Positions 32,449 through 42,634 of a stretch of DNA of 64,000 nucleotides are shown in pieces. The translations under genes and the position numbers were made by a program. The notes beneath the pieces are model-generated. The model was not told where the DNA came from. It did not search any database and saw only the letters and a list, made by a program, of their open reading frames with translations. Numbering within the stretch: position 1 is the stretch's first letter; each line of letters starts with the position of its first letter. Origin of the DNA: Chondrosia reniformis. Its lineage: Eukaryota; Porifera; Demospongiae; Chondrillida; Chondrillidae. The stretch spans positions 2,296,501 through 2,360,500 of the forward strand of contig OX359200.1 of the NCBI GenBank assembly GCA_947172415.1. Reading direction: 5' to 3'.

Positions 32449-33474
32449 TCAATGCCCTGATGGCCGGCCTTCCTCTTCTATGACAATAGGCATAACCTTT
32501 TGGAGATGCTCAATGTATCTTTCACAAATTTCAGGGGTGAGCTTACTCCAATAAAATTTAATCCCTTCCTTTAATTCTGGCAAGGTTCTTGGTTTGTGCT
32601 TGTCTCTCAAAAACGTCTTCATAGAACCCCATATCAATTCAATAGGATTGAGATCTGGGCTCTCAGCTGGACTCTTCCACCAATTAATATTGTTTAACTC
32701 AAAAAAACTTCGAATGTATCTGCTGGTATGCTTGGGATCATTATCCTGGAAGAGTCTGTGTCTACGCGGGTATTTCTCTCGGATAAATGGTACAGGAGAG
32801 GCTGAGAGAATGTCACCATATCTTGTTGCATTCATGATGCCACTAAACATGACGATCTGGGTTGCACCTTTTTTGGAAATTCCGGCCCAGACATGAACTT
32901 TTGGAGGGTGCTTGTGTCTGTATTTAAGCTTCCTTGGTGTCTTTTTCTTCCTGAAGCATTTTCTTCGGTGACACTCCAACTGAAAAGTAGATTCATCTGT
33001 GAAGATGACATCATCAAAGGTTTCCTCGTCATCCATGCACTTCTTACACCAGACAATTCTTTTTTCTTTATTTGCATCCCGAATTGCTTGGCAATACCTT
33101 GCTGTTGAAAATGTCCATCCAAGGTCATTGCGAATCCTAGCAATGGTTCTTGTACTGTACTTGGCCTTCTCTTCCCCAAATTTTTTTGTGAGGATATCCT
33201 TTAAATCTGTGGCAGTCAATTCATCATTTGTTGACATAGCTTCATCAATACATCGATAATGGGTTAGAGGTACTTTCTTTGGGGCTCCAGTTCTGGGCAT
33301 GTCTATAACTGATCCAGTTTTCAGCCATCTGTTGATGGTGTTTTTAATAGTCTGGCGAGTAGTGATTATTCCTTCCTGAGAAAGGGTCCTCTCCATTTTT
33401 GACCATGACAATTTTCCATCACATTCAGTCCATAAAGCAACAATTTGCATACGGTGGTAATCATTGAAAGGCAT
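32449..33474 (-). CDS. Tc1-type DD34E transposase, intact
   Basis: Minus strand, 341 residues from the ATG at 33474 to the stop at 32449, the normal length for the family and without interruption. Two N-terminal helix-turn-helix regions (residues about 1-120) are joined by a PRTGAPKKV linker, the GRPR-like position. The catalytic core has VIFTDEST (first Asp), FQDNDPKHTS (second Asp) and SPDLNPIELIWG (Glu). Thirty-four residues separate the second Asp and the Glu. Other family marks are KVHVWAGIS and INWWKSPAESPD. It should cut and paste the surrounding element at TA sites. A TATA-like TATATAAAC lies 5' of the start, at about 33514-33524 read on the minus strand. Confidence 0.9.
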   Translation of the reverse strand: MPFNDYHRMQIVALWTECDGKLSWSKMERTLSQEGIITTRQTIKNTINRWLKTGSVIDMPRTGAPKKVPLTHYRCIDEAMSTNDELTATDLKDILTKKFGEEKAKYSTRTIARIRNDLGWTFSTARYCQAIRDANKEKRIVWCKKCMDDEETFDDVIFTDESTFQLECHRRKCFRKKKTPRKLKYRHKHPPKVHVWAGISKKGATQIVMFSGIMNATRYGDILSASPVPFIREKYPRRHRLFQDNDPKHTSRYIRSFFELNNINWWKSPAESPDLNPIELIWGSMKTFLRDKHKPRTLPELKEGIKFYWSKLTPEICERYIEHLQKVMPIVIEEEGRPSGH

Positions 33475-33820
33475 TTTAAAAAATCCAAGTAGATGAATTA
33501 TAAGCTATATGTTGATGTTTATATAGCAATATAAAGGATAAATTTATGTGTAGATTTCAACCAATCAAGGCTATATTATTCTACACTGTGGTCCGTCGGA
33601 TCTGTCCGTATATCTGATTGGTGAATTTATTAGCAAAATTATCTCGCACCTTCTGACGGACCATAGTGTAGAAAGTTAATTCTATATGCGTTTCTGATTG
33701 GCTTAAATATTAGTAGAATTATCCGTCACCTATAGCACATACGAGCGCATAATATACATTGCTAAAATTAAACGAATCATCATCGTATTTCAACTTGTAT
33801 AATAATATATCAACTCAAAG
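33475..33820. promoter_or_regulatory. Probable bidirectional promoter of transposase and BEN gene
   Basis: The 346-bp spacer between divergent starts contains CCAAT-box-like sites (CCAATCA at 33561, and ATTGG at about 33617 and 33696). It also has a 19-bp imperfect inverted repeat, CTACACTGTGGTCCGTCGG (33581-33599) against CTGACGGACCATAGTGTAG (33653-33671). TATA-like stretches lie near both starts. Function is inferred from position and motifs. Confidence 0.5.
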
Positions 33821-34774
33821 ATGGATAAGATTCTTGTCATGTGGAGTGAAGGAAGATCTAAGGGAACGACTTCCTTAGTAAAGAAGACGGCAGTGAAGCA
33901 AGGAATGATTGCTGCCGGTAGAGAGGTACTAGTTTCTTGGGGTAAAGCGAAGAAAACGCACAAAGCCAAAGTTGTGGACGTCAACGAGATCGTATCACCT
34001 GAAGTCCCCCATCAAGGTAGAGGCACAAGTGCTGATGATGCCGACATTCAGTTTGAATTGGCTTCAGCAGCGATGGTAATGAATAGCCCAGAACATGCCC
34101 AGAATACTCAGCCTTCTCAAGTTAGCCAGCCACCTGACCAGCAGCTAGGAGAAATGCTATCAGCGCTTAGTGAGAAAATGGAGAAGCTGTCTGATACAAT
34201 ATCACGTATCGAAGCCCAAATGTTGTGCCGCTTGGACGCAGTTGAAGAGAAACTTGAGGTTATGCAGGAGGACCTAAAGAAGGGCACTCTACCACCTGAA
34301 GCATTCCTAAATGCGCCACCTGTACACCAGATGCAAATGCCTACGCCAACTTCTTCGCCGATGCCTACACCAGGAGTGTAGGCAAGTGTAGCTATCAGTG
34401 AAAATTCAGTTCTTTCTCCTGTGGAAAACTGCTTAAATACGTACGTTCAGTCTGAGGATGAGTCTAGCTTTGTCATTCCCCAGGATAACTTAACATTCGC
34501 TCTGGAAGGGTGCAAATCCAGAAGGAATTTTGCAGCGAGGTTAGTATCTCGACTATTCAACCCTCAAGAGAGAGCTAGCAGCAATTGCCGAGGGGTGCTT
34601 GGGAAAAAGCAATTAAATCGGTCCAAAGTAAAGGCTATCTATGCAACAGCAATGAAGTATTATCCATTGCAGCGGCTAGAAACTTATCATACAACGGAGA
34701 GGGAGATGCGGCAAGCTATAGACGAGGTGTGCAGGAAGACGAAGATTGTCGATCATGAGAACATTTTTCAATAA
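33821..34774 (+). CDS. Coiled-coil and BEN-domain protein inside the Tc1-type element, one in-frame TAG
   Basis: The ATG at 33821 begins a 186-residue part with a basic WGKAKKTHKAKVVDV segment, a polar linker, and a coiled coil at about residues 108-152 (LGEMLSALSEKMEKLSDTIS). A proline-rich segment ends at a TAG at 34379-34381. The same frame is open beyond the stop to 34774 and holds a BEN domain: SRRNFAARLVSRLFNPQER, CRGVLGKKQLNRSKVKAI and a final MRQAIDEVCRKTK helix. BEN domains bind DNA and chromatin, often as oligomers through coiled coils. Without the TAG the protein would have about 317 residues. The TAG may be a single nonsense change, read through, or an allele error. The gene is divergent from the transposase. 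Confidence 0.75.
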
Positions 34775-36114
34775 CTTTTATCTTTTCCTTATATGTACGT
34801 ATTTTAGGATTTTATTCTTTCATGTACACTTTACGTATATAAAAAAAATGTAATACATGTATACGGAATTGTGTTTGAATCCTTTTCAAGCCTCCTACGG
34901 AACGTTCCGCGGCTGATGCCTTATAACTTATCACTACGTAATTTATTCAGTTACGTGGGCATTTTGTACCATTAAATAAACACTGTTTGTTTAACAAAAC
35001 ATTATCAAAACAAACAATACTTGACCTTTCCTGCAACCACCGTAAAGGCCCGTAATCGTAAGTATACTATCCACGAACGTATGCGGTGATTACCGATACT
35101 CAGCCGAATCCTTTTCGAACCTCCTGCGGAACGTTGCGGAACGTTCCGCGGCTACCCTCAGTCAATCCGCAGACTCTCAAACCTTGTTCCTCGGAAAAGT
35201 ACGGAATTCCGTATCGAGCAATCTGCGGAATTCCGTAAGGAACTTGTGACATGTACCGTAAGTTAAATATTCAGAGACAAGCCTACCATAGTGGAACCTT
35301 CATTGGAAACCATGTACACCGATGTCTTCAGGTATGATGATTACATACACTTAGGCAGTAGAGACACCAAGAGTATGATTATATATATCTAATTTGCATT
35401 AGTCTATATCTTTAATATTTGCATCCATTTATCAACATTGAATACTGACGCCAAAAGATTATAACCAGTCAACTGTGTCTTTTGATATTCCAATTAGAGT
35501 GGGTTAGGAAAATAACCTCCTAAATCTGGATATAAAGATAGTATTAATAGCCCTATTCCACGCGACATGTTCCATACAACTATATTGATCTGTTTTCAGG
35601 ATAATGCAAATACTATGATATCTAGCAGTTTGGTGAACATAGCAGAGAGGACCACAGGAAACACAGCTCTCATTGAAATTTGTGAATATATGGGTGAAAG
35701 ATTAGAAAAGCTTTTTAAGCCTTTTTCTCAATGCTACAACATTTATTCATCATCAGAACAGATCTCCGATAGTAATTTTCTGAAATTAGGTAATAAGGCA
35801 TACATTTTATGATCCTTTTAAAGTCATTGACTCTGAGACACTGTTAAAAACCATATTGTATTATCATTGTAAGCAAAACAATTAAGAGTTATTTGATTGT
35901 AGGTATGGGTCCAGTGGTCGAAATAACGTCCAGTCATCGGTCAATTTCTGAACGTTTTTTTAATTGATCGCGCATTTTTCATTTGGTCAGTACATGTAAC
36001 CGATCAACAGCTCTATTCACAAATGAACCCTAGAAGAAAGGCTGGGCCTTTGTTCCAGTGTTCCTTGTTTTTCAGTTCAGCTGTTTTATCTGTTTCTCGC
36101 ATCAATCGTTCACT

Positions 36115-38394
36115 ATGAAAAGAGGCGGCATCTCACAGGAGGGGGAGGGAGCGGGCGACGCTAAGAAGCGGCAAGTAGGTTACACTACGTTCCAGAAGTG
36201 GCAACGTGAGCTTGATCGCGAGCACTAGATGATGGCATGGCTGGATTGCTCTAGTGAGTACGAAGGCGGAAAGAAGGTGGTGAGCCAGCTTAAGTGCAGA
36301 GTGTGTAGCGAGTTCTTGGACAGAATCCGCGGGAGCAAGAACTTCAGCAACAAGTGGATTGTCGGCGCCGATTCGGTCAGGGTAAGCAACGTCTGTGACC
36401 ATGTCAAAAGCGATCAACACGCTCACGCAATGATGCTCCTAAAGAAGCAGCATGCTAAGTCTGCTGGACTGCGTCCCTCAGCCTATGCTCCAATCGCTCA
36501 GGTGTTTATTACATTGTCCAATGAAGAGAGGGGAAAAATGCGAGTCAAATTCGACATTGCTCATTTTGTGGTGACAAAGAAGCTTCCATTCATCAAGTAC
36601 CCGCAGATTTGTGAGCTTCAGTCCCACCATGGAGTCAACCTTTGGCACTTCGTACATCAATGAAAATGCAGGAAAAGAAATGATTCACTACACTGCCGAA
36701 TCCAGAAGACAAGAGTTGAGGCAAAAACTTGCCAAAGCCATCTTTACTTCTAGATGGATCAACAGATGCTGCCAACATCGACAAAGAAATTATTCTTGCT
36801 GTGTGGTGTGCTCGAGACGGGGGTGATGAGAAGATTCATACACGAATGGACTACTTCACGGTTGTGTGACCTCAGGCTGTTACAGCTGAAGGCCTCTTCA
36901 AGGTGCTGGAGACTGCACTGCAGGGCCTTGGCATCAAGGTCTCGGCTGAGAAGTGCCGGAAGCTAGTTGGGATAGGCACAGATGGTGCTGCTGCAAACAT
37001 AGCAGCATCAGGGCTGAAAGGTCTGGTTGAAAGACGATTGAGTTGGGTGTTTTGGATGTGGTGCAGGGCTCATTGTTTGGAGCTAGCAATCGAGGATGCC
37101 CTGAAGCCCACTGCATTTGTTCAGGTGGATGAACGTTTGTTGAGGCACTATTACCTCTATGAGAAATCACGGAAACGGTGCAGGCAGCTGGAAGGCATCA
37201 TCAGCGATCTGAAGGCATGCTTTACCTTCGATGATGGCGGAGTCAAGCCTGTTCGTGCCAGTGGCTCTAGCTGGGTTACACACAAGCAGAATGCCATGAA
37301 GCGGGTAGTATCAATATTTGGTGCCTACACCAGTCACCTAGCTGCACTGAGTGAAGATAGGTCTGTGAGACCTGCTGATCGTGCCAAACTGAAAGGGTAC
37401 TACAGCAAATGGACAGATGCCAAGTACCTCCTTGGGTGTGCTTTGTTTGTCGACCTGCTGACACCCTGCACAACCTCTTCAAAGTGCATGCAGAGTGATG
37501 AAGCGGACATCTTGGGAGCACTCAATGCTCTTCTGAAAACTCTGAGGGAGACTGACAAGCTTGCATCAAAGCCTCTGGATTAGTGGCCGACATATGCTGC
37601 CACTCTTGCAAAGTGCACCAGTGAAGGAGAAGACACTGTCTACCAGTTGCACAAGCTCAAGAGGTATCCTGAAACACTGAGCTATTACTCATCCAAGTAC
37701 AAGAAGTACTACAGTGCTGTGAGTGAGCACATCAAGTCCACGCTGTCTTGGTCTAACCTTCAGTTGATGCAAGACATTTTTTATGCCTAGCTTACATGGC
37801 TGGGAGAAAGCTATTGAGGAGGAGAATGATCTGACAGCCACTGAAAGGCTACTTGAGTTGTTTGCCACTCCACTTCGTGGTGCTGAAGCTGACACCAATG
37901 TGATCAAGGAGGAATTTGTCAACATGAGTGAGTATGCAGTGCAATACATCGCTATATCCTCCCTTGATTACCACTCAGTGAGGTGGAGACTGTTGTATGC
38001 CCCAAATTCAGTTGAATGATCGAATGCGCTAATCCTTGCTGAGCTACTCTTCTCCCTACCAGCATCCAATGGGAAGCTTGATTAAGTGTTCTCTACACTT
38101 GCTAGGATTAAGGTTGACAAGCATTCTTGCCTCAGTAACGAATCTTTGGATGATTTACTAATAATGAACAGCCCTAGAATCCCAATCAAAAACTTCAATC
38201 CTGACCCCAGTATCGATCCATGGTGGTCAGCAAAGGCCAGGAGACCTTTTCAGAAAGAGAGGAAGGAATACAGACCTCGCAGCAGTGATTACCCTGGCCC
38301 ATCGACCTCTCAAGACATTCGAGAGGACTCTGAAAGTGAAGCAGAAGATATGCTGGAATGTTGGAATGAGTTGATCGATAGTGACCGTGATTAA
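36115..38394 (+). pseudogene. hAT transposase (zinc-finger, C17orf113/ZMYM-like type), broken
   Basis: The ATG at 36115 opens a basic N-terminus and TFQKWQREL. After a TAG at 36226 comes a cysteine/histidine zinc-finger region (KCRVCSEF, NFSNKW, SNVCDHVKSDQHAHA), then KFDIAHFVV and FIKYPQICELQSHHGV. Shifts at about 36640 and 36850 lead to the catalytic part: LVGIGTDGAAANIAASGLKG (Asp), then WMWCRAHCLELAIEDAL. After stops at 37581 and 37788 the C-terminal dimerisation region follows, with ILAELLFSLPASNGK and VFSTLARIKVDK, and an acidic tail ends at 38394. Family content is complete, but several stops and shifts inactivate it. Confidence 0.75.
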
Positions 38395-38449
38395 TTAACA
38401 ATGTCTTTCTTTTTGTTGCGTTTCCCACATGTATACTTTAGCTGGAAGT

Positions 38450-38543
38450 GTTAACATTTCACTTTATTCACTTTCATGTGAAATCTGGACGTTTTATTGA
38501 TGACTGTAACTTCACATGAAAGTGAATAAAGTGAAATGTTAAC
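38450..38543. repeat. Perfect 33-bp inverted repeat with 28-nt loop
   Basis: Arms at 38450-38482 and 38511-38543 start GTTAACATTTCACTTTATTC and are exactly complementary. A segment of the loop (TTTTATTGATGACTGT, from 38491) is repeated directly at about 38565. It lies just after the hAT stop codon, inside the element. Confidence 0.9.
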
Positions 38544-39210
38544 AATATCAGCTACTTAATTATGTTTTATTGATGACTGTGACTAGTAACAACAAATTTA
38601 GTGATGCAACACTGTACGACGTGCATGACTGACCAAAAATTCAATATGACCGAACAAGCTCAGGAGTGCTTGGACACTTGACCAAGCAACCAAAAAACCT
38701 TATTTCAACCACTGGTGTCATAGATCATTGACAAGCAAACTAATACTGGGTCACCTTCTTTCTCTGTAAATTCTAGATATCAGAGGGTAGAGTAGTACAT
38801 ACTCTTTGATAATTAGGGACAGACAAAGAAGGCCACTGTATTCTTTTTTGCTGTTTTATTTTTTCAAACGTTTTTCAATTTGCTATTTATTCTAACATAC
38901 AGCTGTCTTCCCTCTCTTACATTTAGATGAAAGAATTAAAAAATTCATGCGTTGCATGAGATCTGAGTTCCCTGAAGCATAACACCTAAGCTACATTTTC
39001 TGGAGGAACATGTAGTGCCATGGCTGAAGCAATGGAAAGTCTCATTGGGCTTTCACAAGAGAGTCCATTCATGCCAGATTTAATATATTGAAGCACCAAC
39101 TTGCATGCATCAGCAATAATCTGAAAAGGCTTGAACAAATAATTAGGGAATACCACATATTAGAGATTCAGAAAACACATGAGCAACCATCTAAAGTACT
39201 TAAAACATAA

Positions 39211-40191
39211 ATACCAGGGATTACATGTTTACAAAATTTTATACAATGATTATAGCCTTGTTTATATCTATCTATAGATTACAAACCAATTAAATTGCAA
39301 ATCATTGAATATGCAGCATATATTTAACAATTTAAAGGGGTATATGATCCCATTGTAACACTATACACTTTCAACACTTAAAGCAACTGCTAGCTTGAAA
39401 AAAACTGCAAGCATATCACCTTCAATGAGGCAAGAAATTACCTGGCCAACAGTATATGATTTCATACATCAACAGGGACAGGAGGCTAAGAGGCAAGCCT
39501 CACTGATAATAACTTAATCACAATCTCAAGATCAATGTGGATGCTGGCATTGAAATTAGGTGAAAAAGATCACCATTATGGTACTATACCAAATTTTCAG
39601 CAATTCTGTTTGAGTCTACTCATTTAGCCAGGAAATTGAATGATTCTGCATCACTTCTCAGCTGTGTCCCGCGCTGTTTAACAACAGGTCAGAGTAACGG
39701 GGTCACACATGACTGGCACATAATGGTTAACCCTAACAAAAAATGAACGGATATCCAAATGAACTATTAAAAGCACATAGTCACGGTCTTATTTCTAAAA
39801 TGCCCCAATTTCTTTCTGGGCACTGATATATCAACTATTAAGTTAATCAATCGAACAACAATACTGATGAAATGTAATATATATAAAGAACTCTCCAACG
39901 TATGGAATATTTTAGCAAGAAAAAACTGACTTTATCTGATAGAAATAACATTGCTTATTCTTGTGATGTTAATCCTACCTCTTACAAAACTTCTACAGCC
40001 AATAATAAACTTACGACAAAAAGTAATAAAGGTGAACTATCTATTATTGCATAACTTACTAAATTTCCATATTGGAATAGCTCGAAATAGAATGGCAATT
40101 ATTCATCAAAATGGCTGTCGTGCATGTGCGGGGAAGGTGGGTCAGCTGACCGCATAATCGTCATGGTAGAATCCCTTTGTTTACAAGTAAA
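39211..40191. other. No gene recognised
   Basis: AT-rich sequence after the last exon of the split gene. Stops are frequent in all frames. Confidence 0.35.
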
Positions 40192-40281
40192 ATGCCTTCG
40201 CACGCGAATTGTGTAGTCCCTGGCTGTCCAAACAGGAGAGATCATTGCAAGTGGGGCTTGTTTCCTAGCGAAGATGTTTAG
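40192..40281 (+). pseudogene. THAP-like zinc-finger start, truncated
   Basis: The ATG at 40192 gives 29 residues, MPSHANCVVPGCPNRRDHCK then WGLFPSEDV, before a TAG. The Cys-x4-Cys spacing, PGC-NR and aromatic-Phe-Pro pattern match the first third of a THAP finger. The rest was not found in any frame downstream. It is a transposon or gene fragment. Confidence 0.4.
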
Positions 40282-42634
40282 GGACATAAAGTGTACGTCA
40301 AGCGACAATTCTGTGGATTCACATTAGATAAGGTTGGCTGCAGCAACACCTCACCTTCTTGCAAGTCAGTCTAGTTTCACGCTGCTTTTCATCTCTGGTT
40401 CACAGCGACCCATATAACACACAATGTCGTTGCTGGCAGCCACCTGAATGTTCTTAACTAATCCTGGCTGGAATAAGCCCATTGCGCTGTTGTCAGTGGT
40501 TGCAATTGCCTTGAAATTGCTGGAGCTCTTGCCATCACCTGCTATGGTATCGAGGAAGTAGCCCAGCATCGTCTGCATATGGTGAATGTTGCCGAAAGGA
40601 AACGACCAGCGACGAGTTTCTTCCAGCCAGTGGTCTGGAAAGAATGAGCACCCGTACGGTGTGGGCTTCCAGCGGTACGCGATGATGACGATTTTTCGTG
40701 CGATGGCTCCGATGGCTCACGATGTGCTTCTTGAAAAGCTACCACCCTGTGTACGTTAAGCAAAGGATACGATAAAATAATATGTTAAATAATATGTTAT
40801 TTACCATATCCTTTGCTTCTACAGGAGTTGCATTGTGCCAGGCTTACCGTTTTAGGAGATCTGATATCTTGCCTGAACGCTTAAGCTGATGGAGCTTGCA
40901 GAACTGTCGCAGAAGGTTGTACGTCCAAGTTGTGGGCTTAGCCGACACTGCCATACCTTCGAAATGGCTGAACGAACGACGTTCTCTATGCCTACCACGT
41001 GCGTGTAGGGGTCTACACGAGGGAAATCACTGCCGCCATTTTCGATGAGAATAGCCGCAATTCACTTAACCTTGGTTAAGAAGTAATATAACTCAGAACC
41101 AGCCGATAATCCTCTTGAGCTCTATACAGTCCTTTGGTTAGGAAAATGAAATGAAGATATTGCCTTTTGCAGTAATTAGAAATCTGAACCATTACATGTG
41201 TGCTTTAATGATATTTGTATTTGATCTATGAATATAGAGCGGCATTAAATTTCTAGTAAGCATCTCCACTTTTACTACTACTTGACCAAATACAGCTGCT
41301 ACTAGAGCTATATCTTACTCCTTTTGAACTGTGTAACTCAGCTGCCATTCAAGTAACTGATTATACTATCTCTTGCATTTTAGTCCATCCTCATGAACGG
41401 CTAAGAGAAGACGACGCTCTCCAACGGGAAGGACCTAATGAATAAGCGTTGTTGTGAAGGTTAGATAAAGCGTACTTGTATACGTTTCCGTTAAGTTTGA
41501 GGAAGAATTTTTCCTATAGGTATTGACGCAAGAACATTTCGTTTAGGCTACCGTATTATAACTTTACCAATTTAAGCTTTAAGTATTTTCTTCTTATGTT
41601 TTCTGTGACATGTTTACATGTTTACATGTTTACTTATCCATGTTTGTACCTATGCAGGAGTGGGGTATATAGGGATGCATTTGAATAAATATGCGTGCAA
41701 ATTCATGTGTGATTTCTTCCATGTACACAGTATTCTCAATCGCTTATAGTAGTGAATGTCTTCCTGAACTACTGCATAGAAAGTAGTAGTTAATACAGGT
41801 CTATCTATATAAGGTAGAACACATGGCCTACCAATTACCTTTTCACACCTTAGTATAGACTGAAGATGATCATGCTGCATCTAGATACCAAATATATAGC
41901 AAAAAAAGTTCCAGTCTTGAAGGGGTCTCAGCTAAGAACCATAGCCATTAACCATGAGAGGGAGCTAGGAATACCAACCGCTGGTTGCATGCATTCACTA
42001 ATCAACTGGGTGTTGAGGCCATTTATATAGATATAATACAGGTTCAGACACAACTATTATAACCAATAATTTATATGTTAATATGTTGTTTTGAAAATGG
42101 TGGCATTCAGGAAGCTTTAGTTACGAAGCTCTTCAGATGTTATTTATAATATACATGACACCTAAAAATTCTCAAAATCATTAAGATTAAGAATATATTA
42201 TATTAAATCCCAATGATGTGGCCAAGTAGTTCGAGTGAAGGGGGCACGAGTTTTTAAACTCAAAATACTTGTTAAATTTGGTTTCTTGTACAGTGCAACA
42301 CGGGCAAGTAGTCCTACTGTAGAATTTGCACACAATGTACTAAATATATATAATATTAATACAGGGTTTCTTTCAGGGGGACAGAGGGGGTAATTTGCCC
42401 ACCCTTGCCCCCTTGAAAATGACAAATGTTTTAGAGTATATATATGGTGACAGTCTGTTGCTGACTCAGGGTTAATTATTTACAAGCAGCTGGGGTGGCA
42501 GGACATTGATAACAAAAGAAGTGGGCATTATCCATTGTACCAACCAGTGTATCATTTCCCACTTCCATGCAATTAGGAAGTGACTCATTATATTAGGTAA
42601 AGGGTCTGGATATGCCCTACTTTAATTGTAAGGA
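40282..42634. other. Mostly non-coding; possible decayed minus-strand frame
   Basis: Open minus-strand frames at 40366-40763 (one contains HHMQTMLGYFLDTIAGDGKS across a shift) may be remains of a protein I cannot name. A short inverted repeat (TAAGCAAAGGATA at 40757-40769 against TATCCTTTGCTTC at 40807-40819) lies next to them. The rest is AT-rich, with R27 copy 2 near the end. Confidence 0.3.
42090..42270 (+). repeat. Dispersed repeat family R27, copy 2
   Basis: Matches 27155-27356 along most of its length (GGTGGCATTCAGGAAGC ... GCCAAGTAGTTCGAGT ... TTTTTAAACTCAAAATACTTG). Confidence 0.7.

Larger units (their letters stand above)
31904..35258. mobile_element. Young Tc1-type transposon with long inverted repeats and a BEN-domain partner gene
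   Basis: TA at 31902-31903 and 35259-35260 flank ends that share a perfect 33-bp inverted repeat beginning CGGTACATGTCACAAGTTCC. The inverted homology continues inward over hundreds of bases: 32219-32407 closely matches the inverse of 34917-35108, including CGTATGCGGTGATTACCGAT. Between the long arms lie an intact minus-strand transposase and a plus-strand coiled-coil/BEN gene, divergent from a 346-bp spacer. The intact transposase and the perfect ends indicate recent arrival. It sits within an exon. Confidence 0.85.
35912..38714 (+). mobile_element. hAT-type transposon
   Basis: Ends CAGTGGTCGAAATAACG (35912) and, inverted, CAGTGGTTGAAATAAGG (ending 38714) form the short CAGTGGT-type repeat of hAT elements. 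The flanking 8 bp (TATGGGTC and GTGTCATA) do not match, so the target duplication is lost or was never standard. It contains a decayed hAT transposase and a long hairpin. It lies in the third intron of the split gene. Confidence 0.7.
31353..39210 (+). pseudogene. Unnamed multi-exon gene disrupted by a Tc1 and a hAT insertion
   Basis: Proposed exons are 31353-31654, 31836-31903 plus 35261-35331 (one exon split by the Tc1-type element), 35600-35789 and 38927-39210. Each junction has an AG acceptor and GT donor, and the phases are compatible. The readable order is an alpha-helical first part (LTEECQMILEEAEALDSVAN), then GALKNRMNYSIYHGLDEVIN, then after the insertion QRQAYHSGTFIGNHVHRCLQ, then NIAERTTGNTALIEICEYMG, then KKFMRCMRSEFPEA. 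In shifted frames PKLHFLEEHVVPWLKQWKV and ESIHARFNILKHQL follow. A one-base loss at about 38978 and a shift at about 39050 break the last exon. I have the impression of a multi-copy uncharacterised protein family of marine invertebrates but cannot name it. Joining of the first exon is the least certain. Confidence 0.5.

Noticed and set aside
32594-33259. Plus-strand frames opposite the Tc1 transposase
   Set aside because: Antisense shadows of an intact, clearly recognised transposase.
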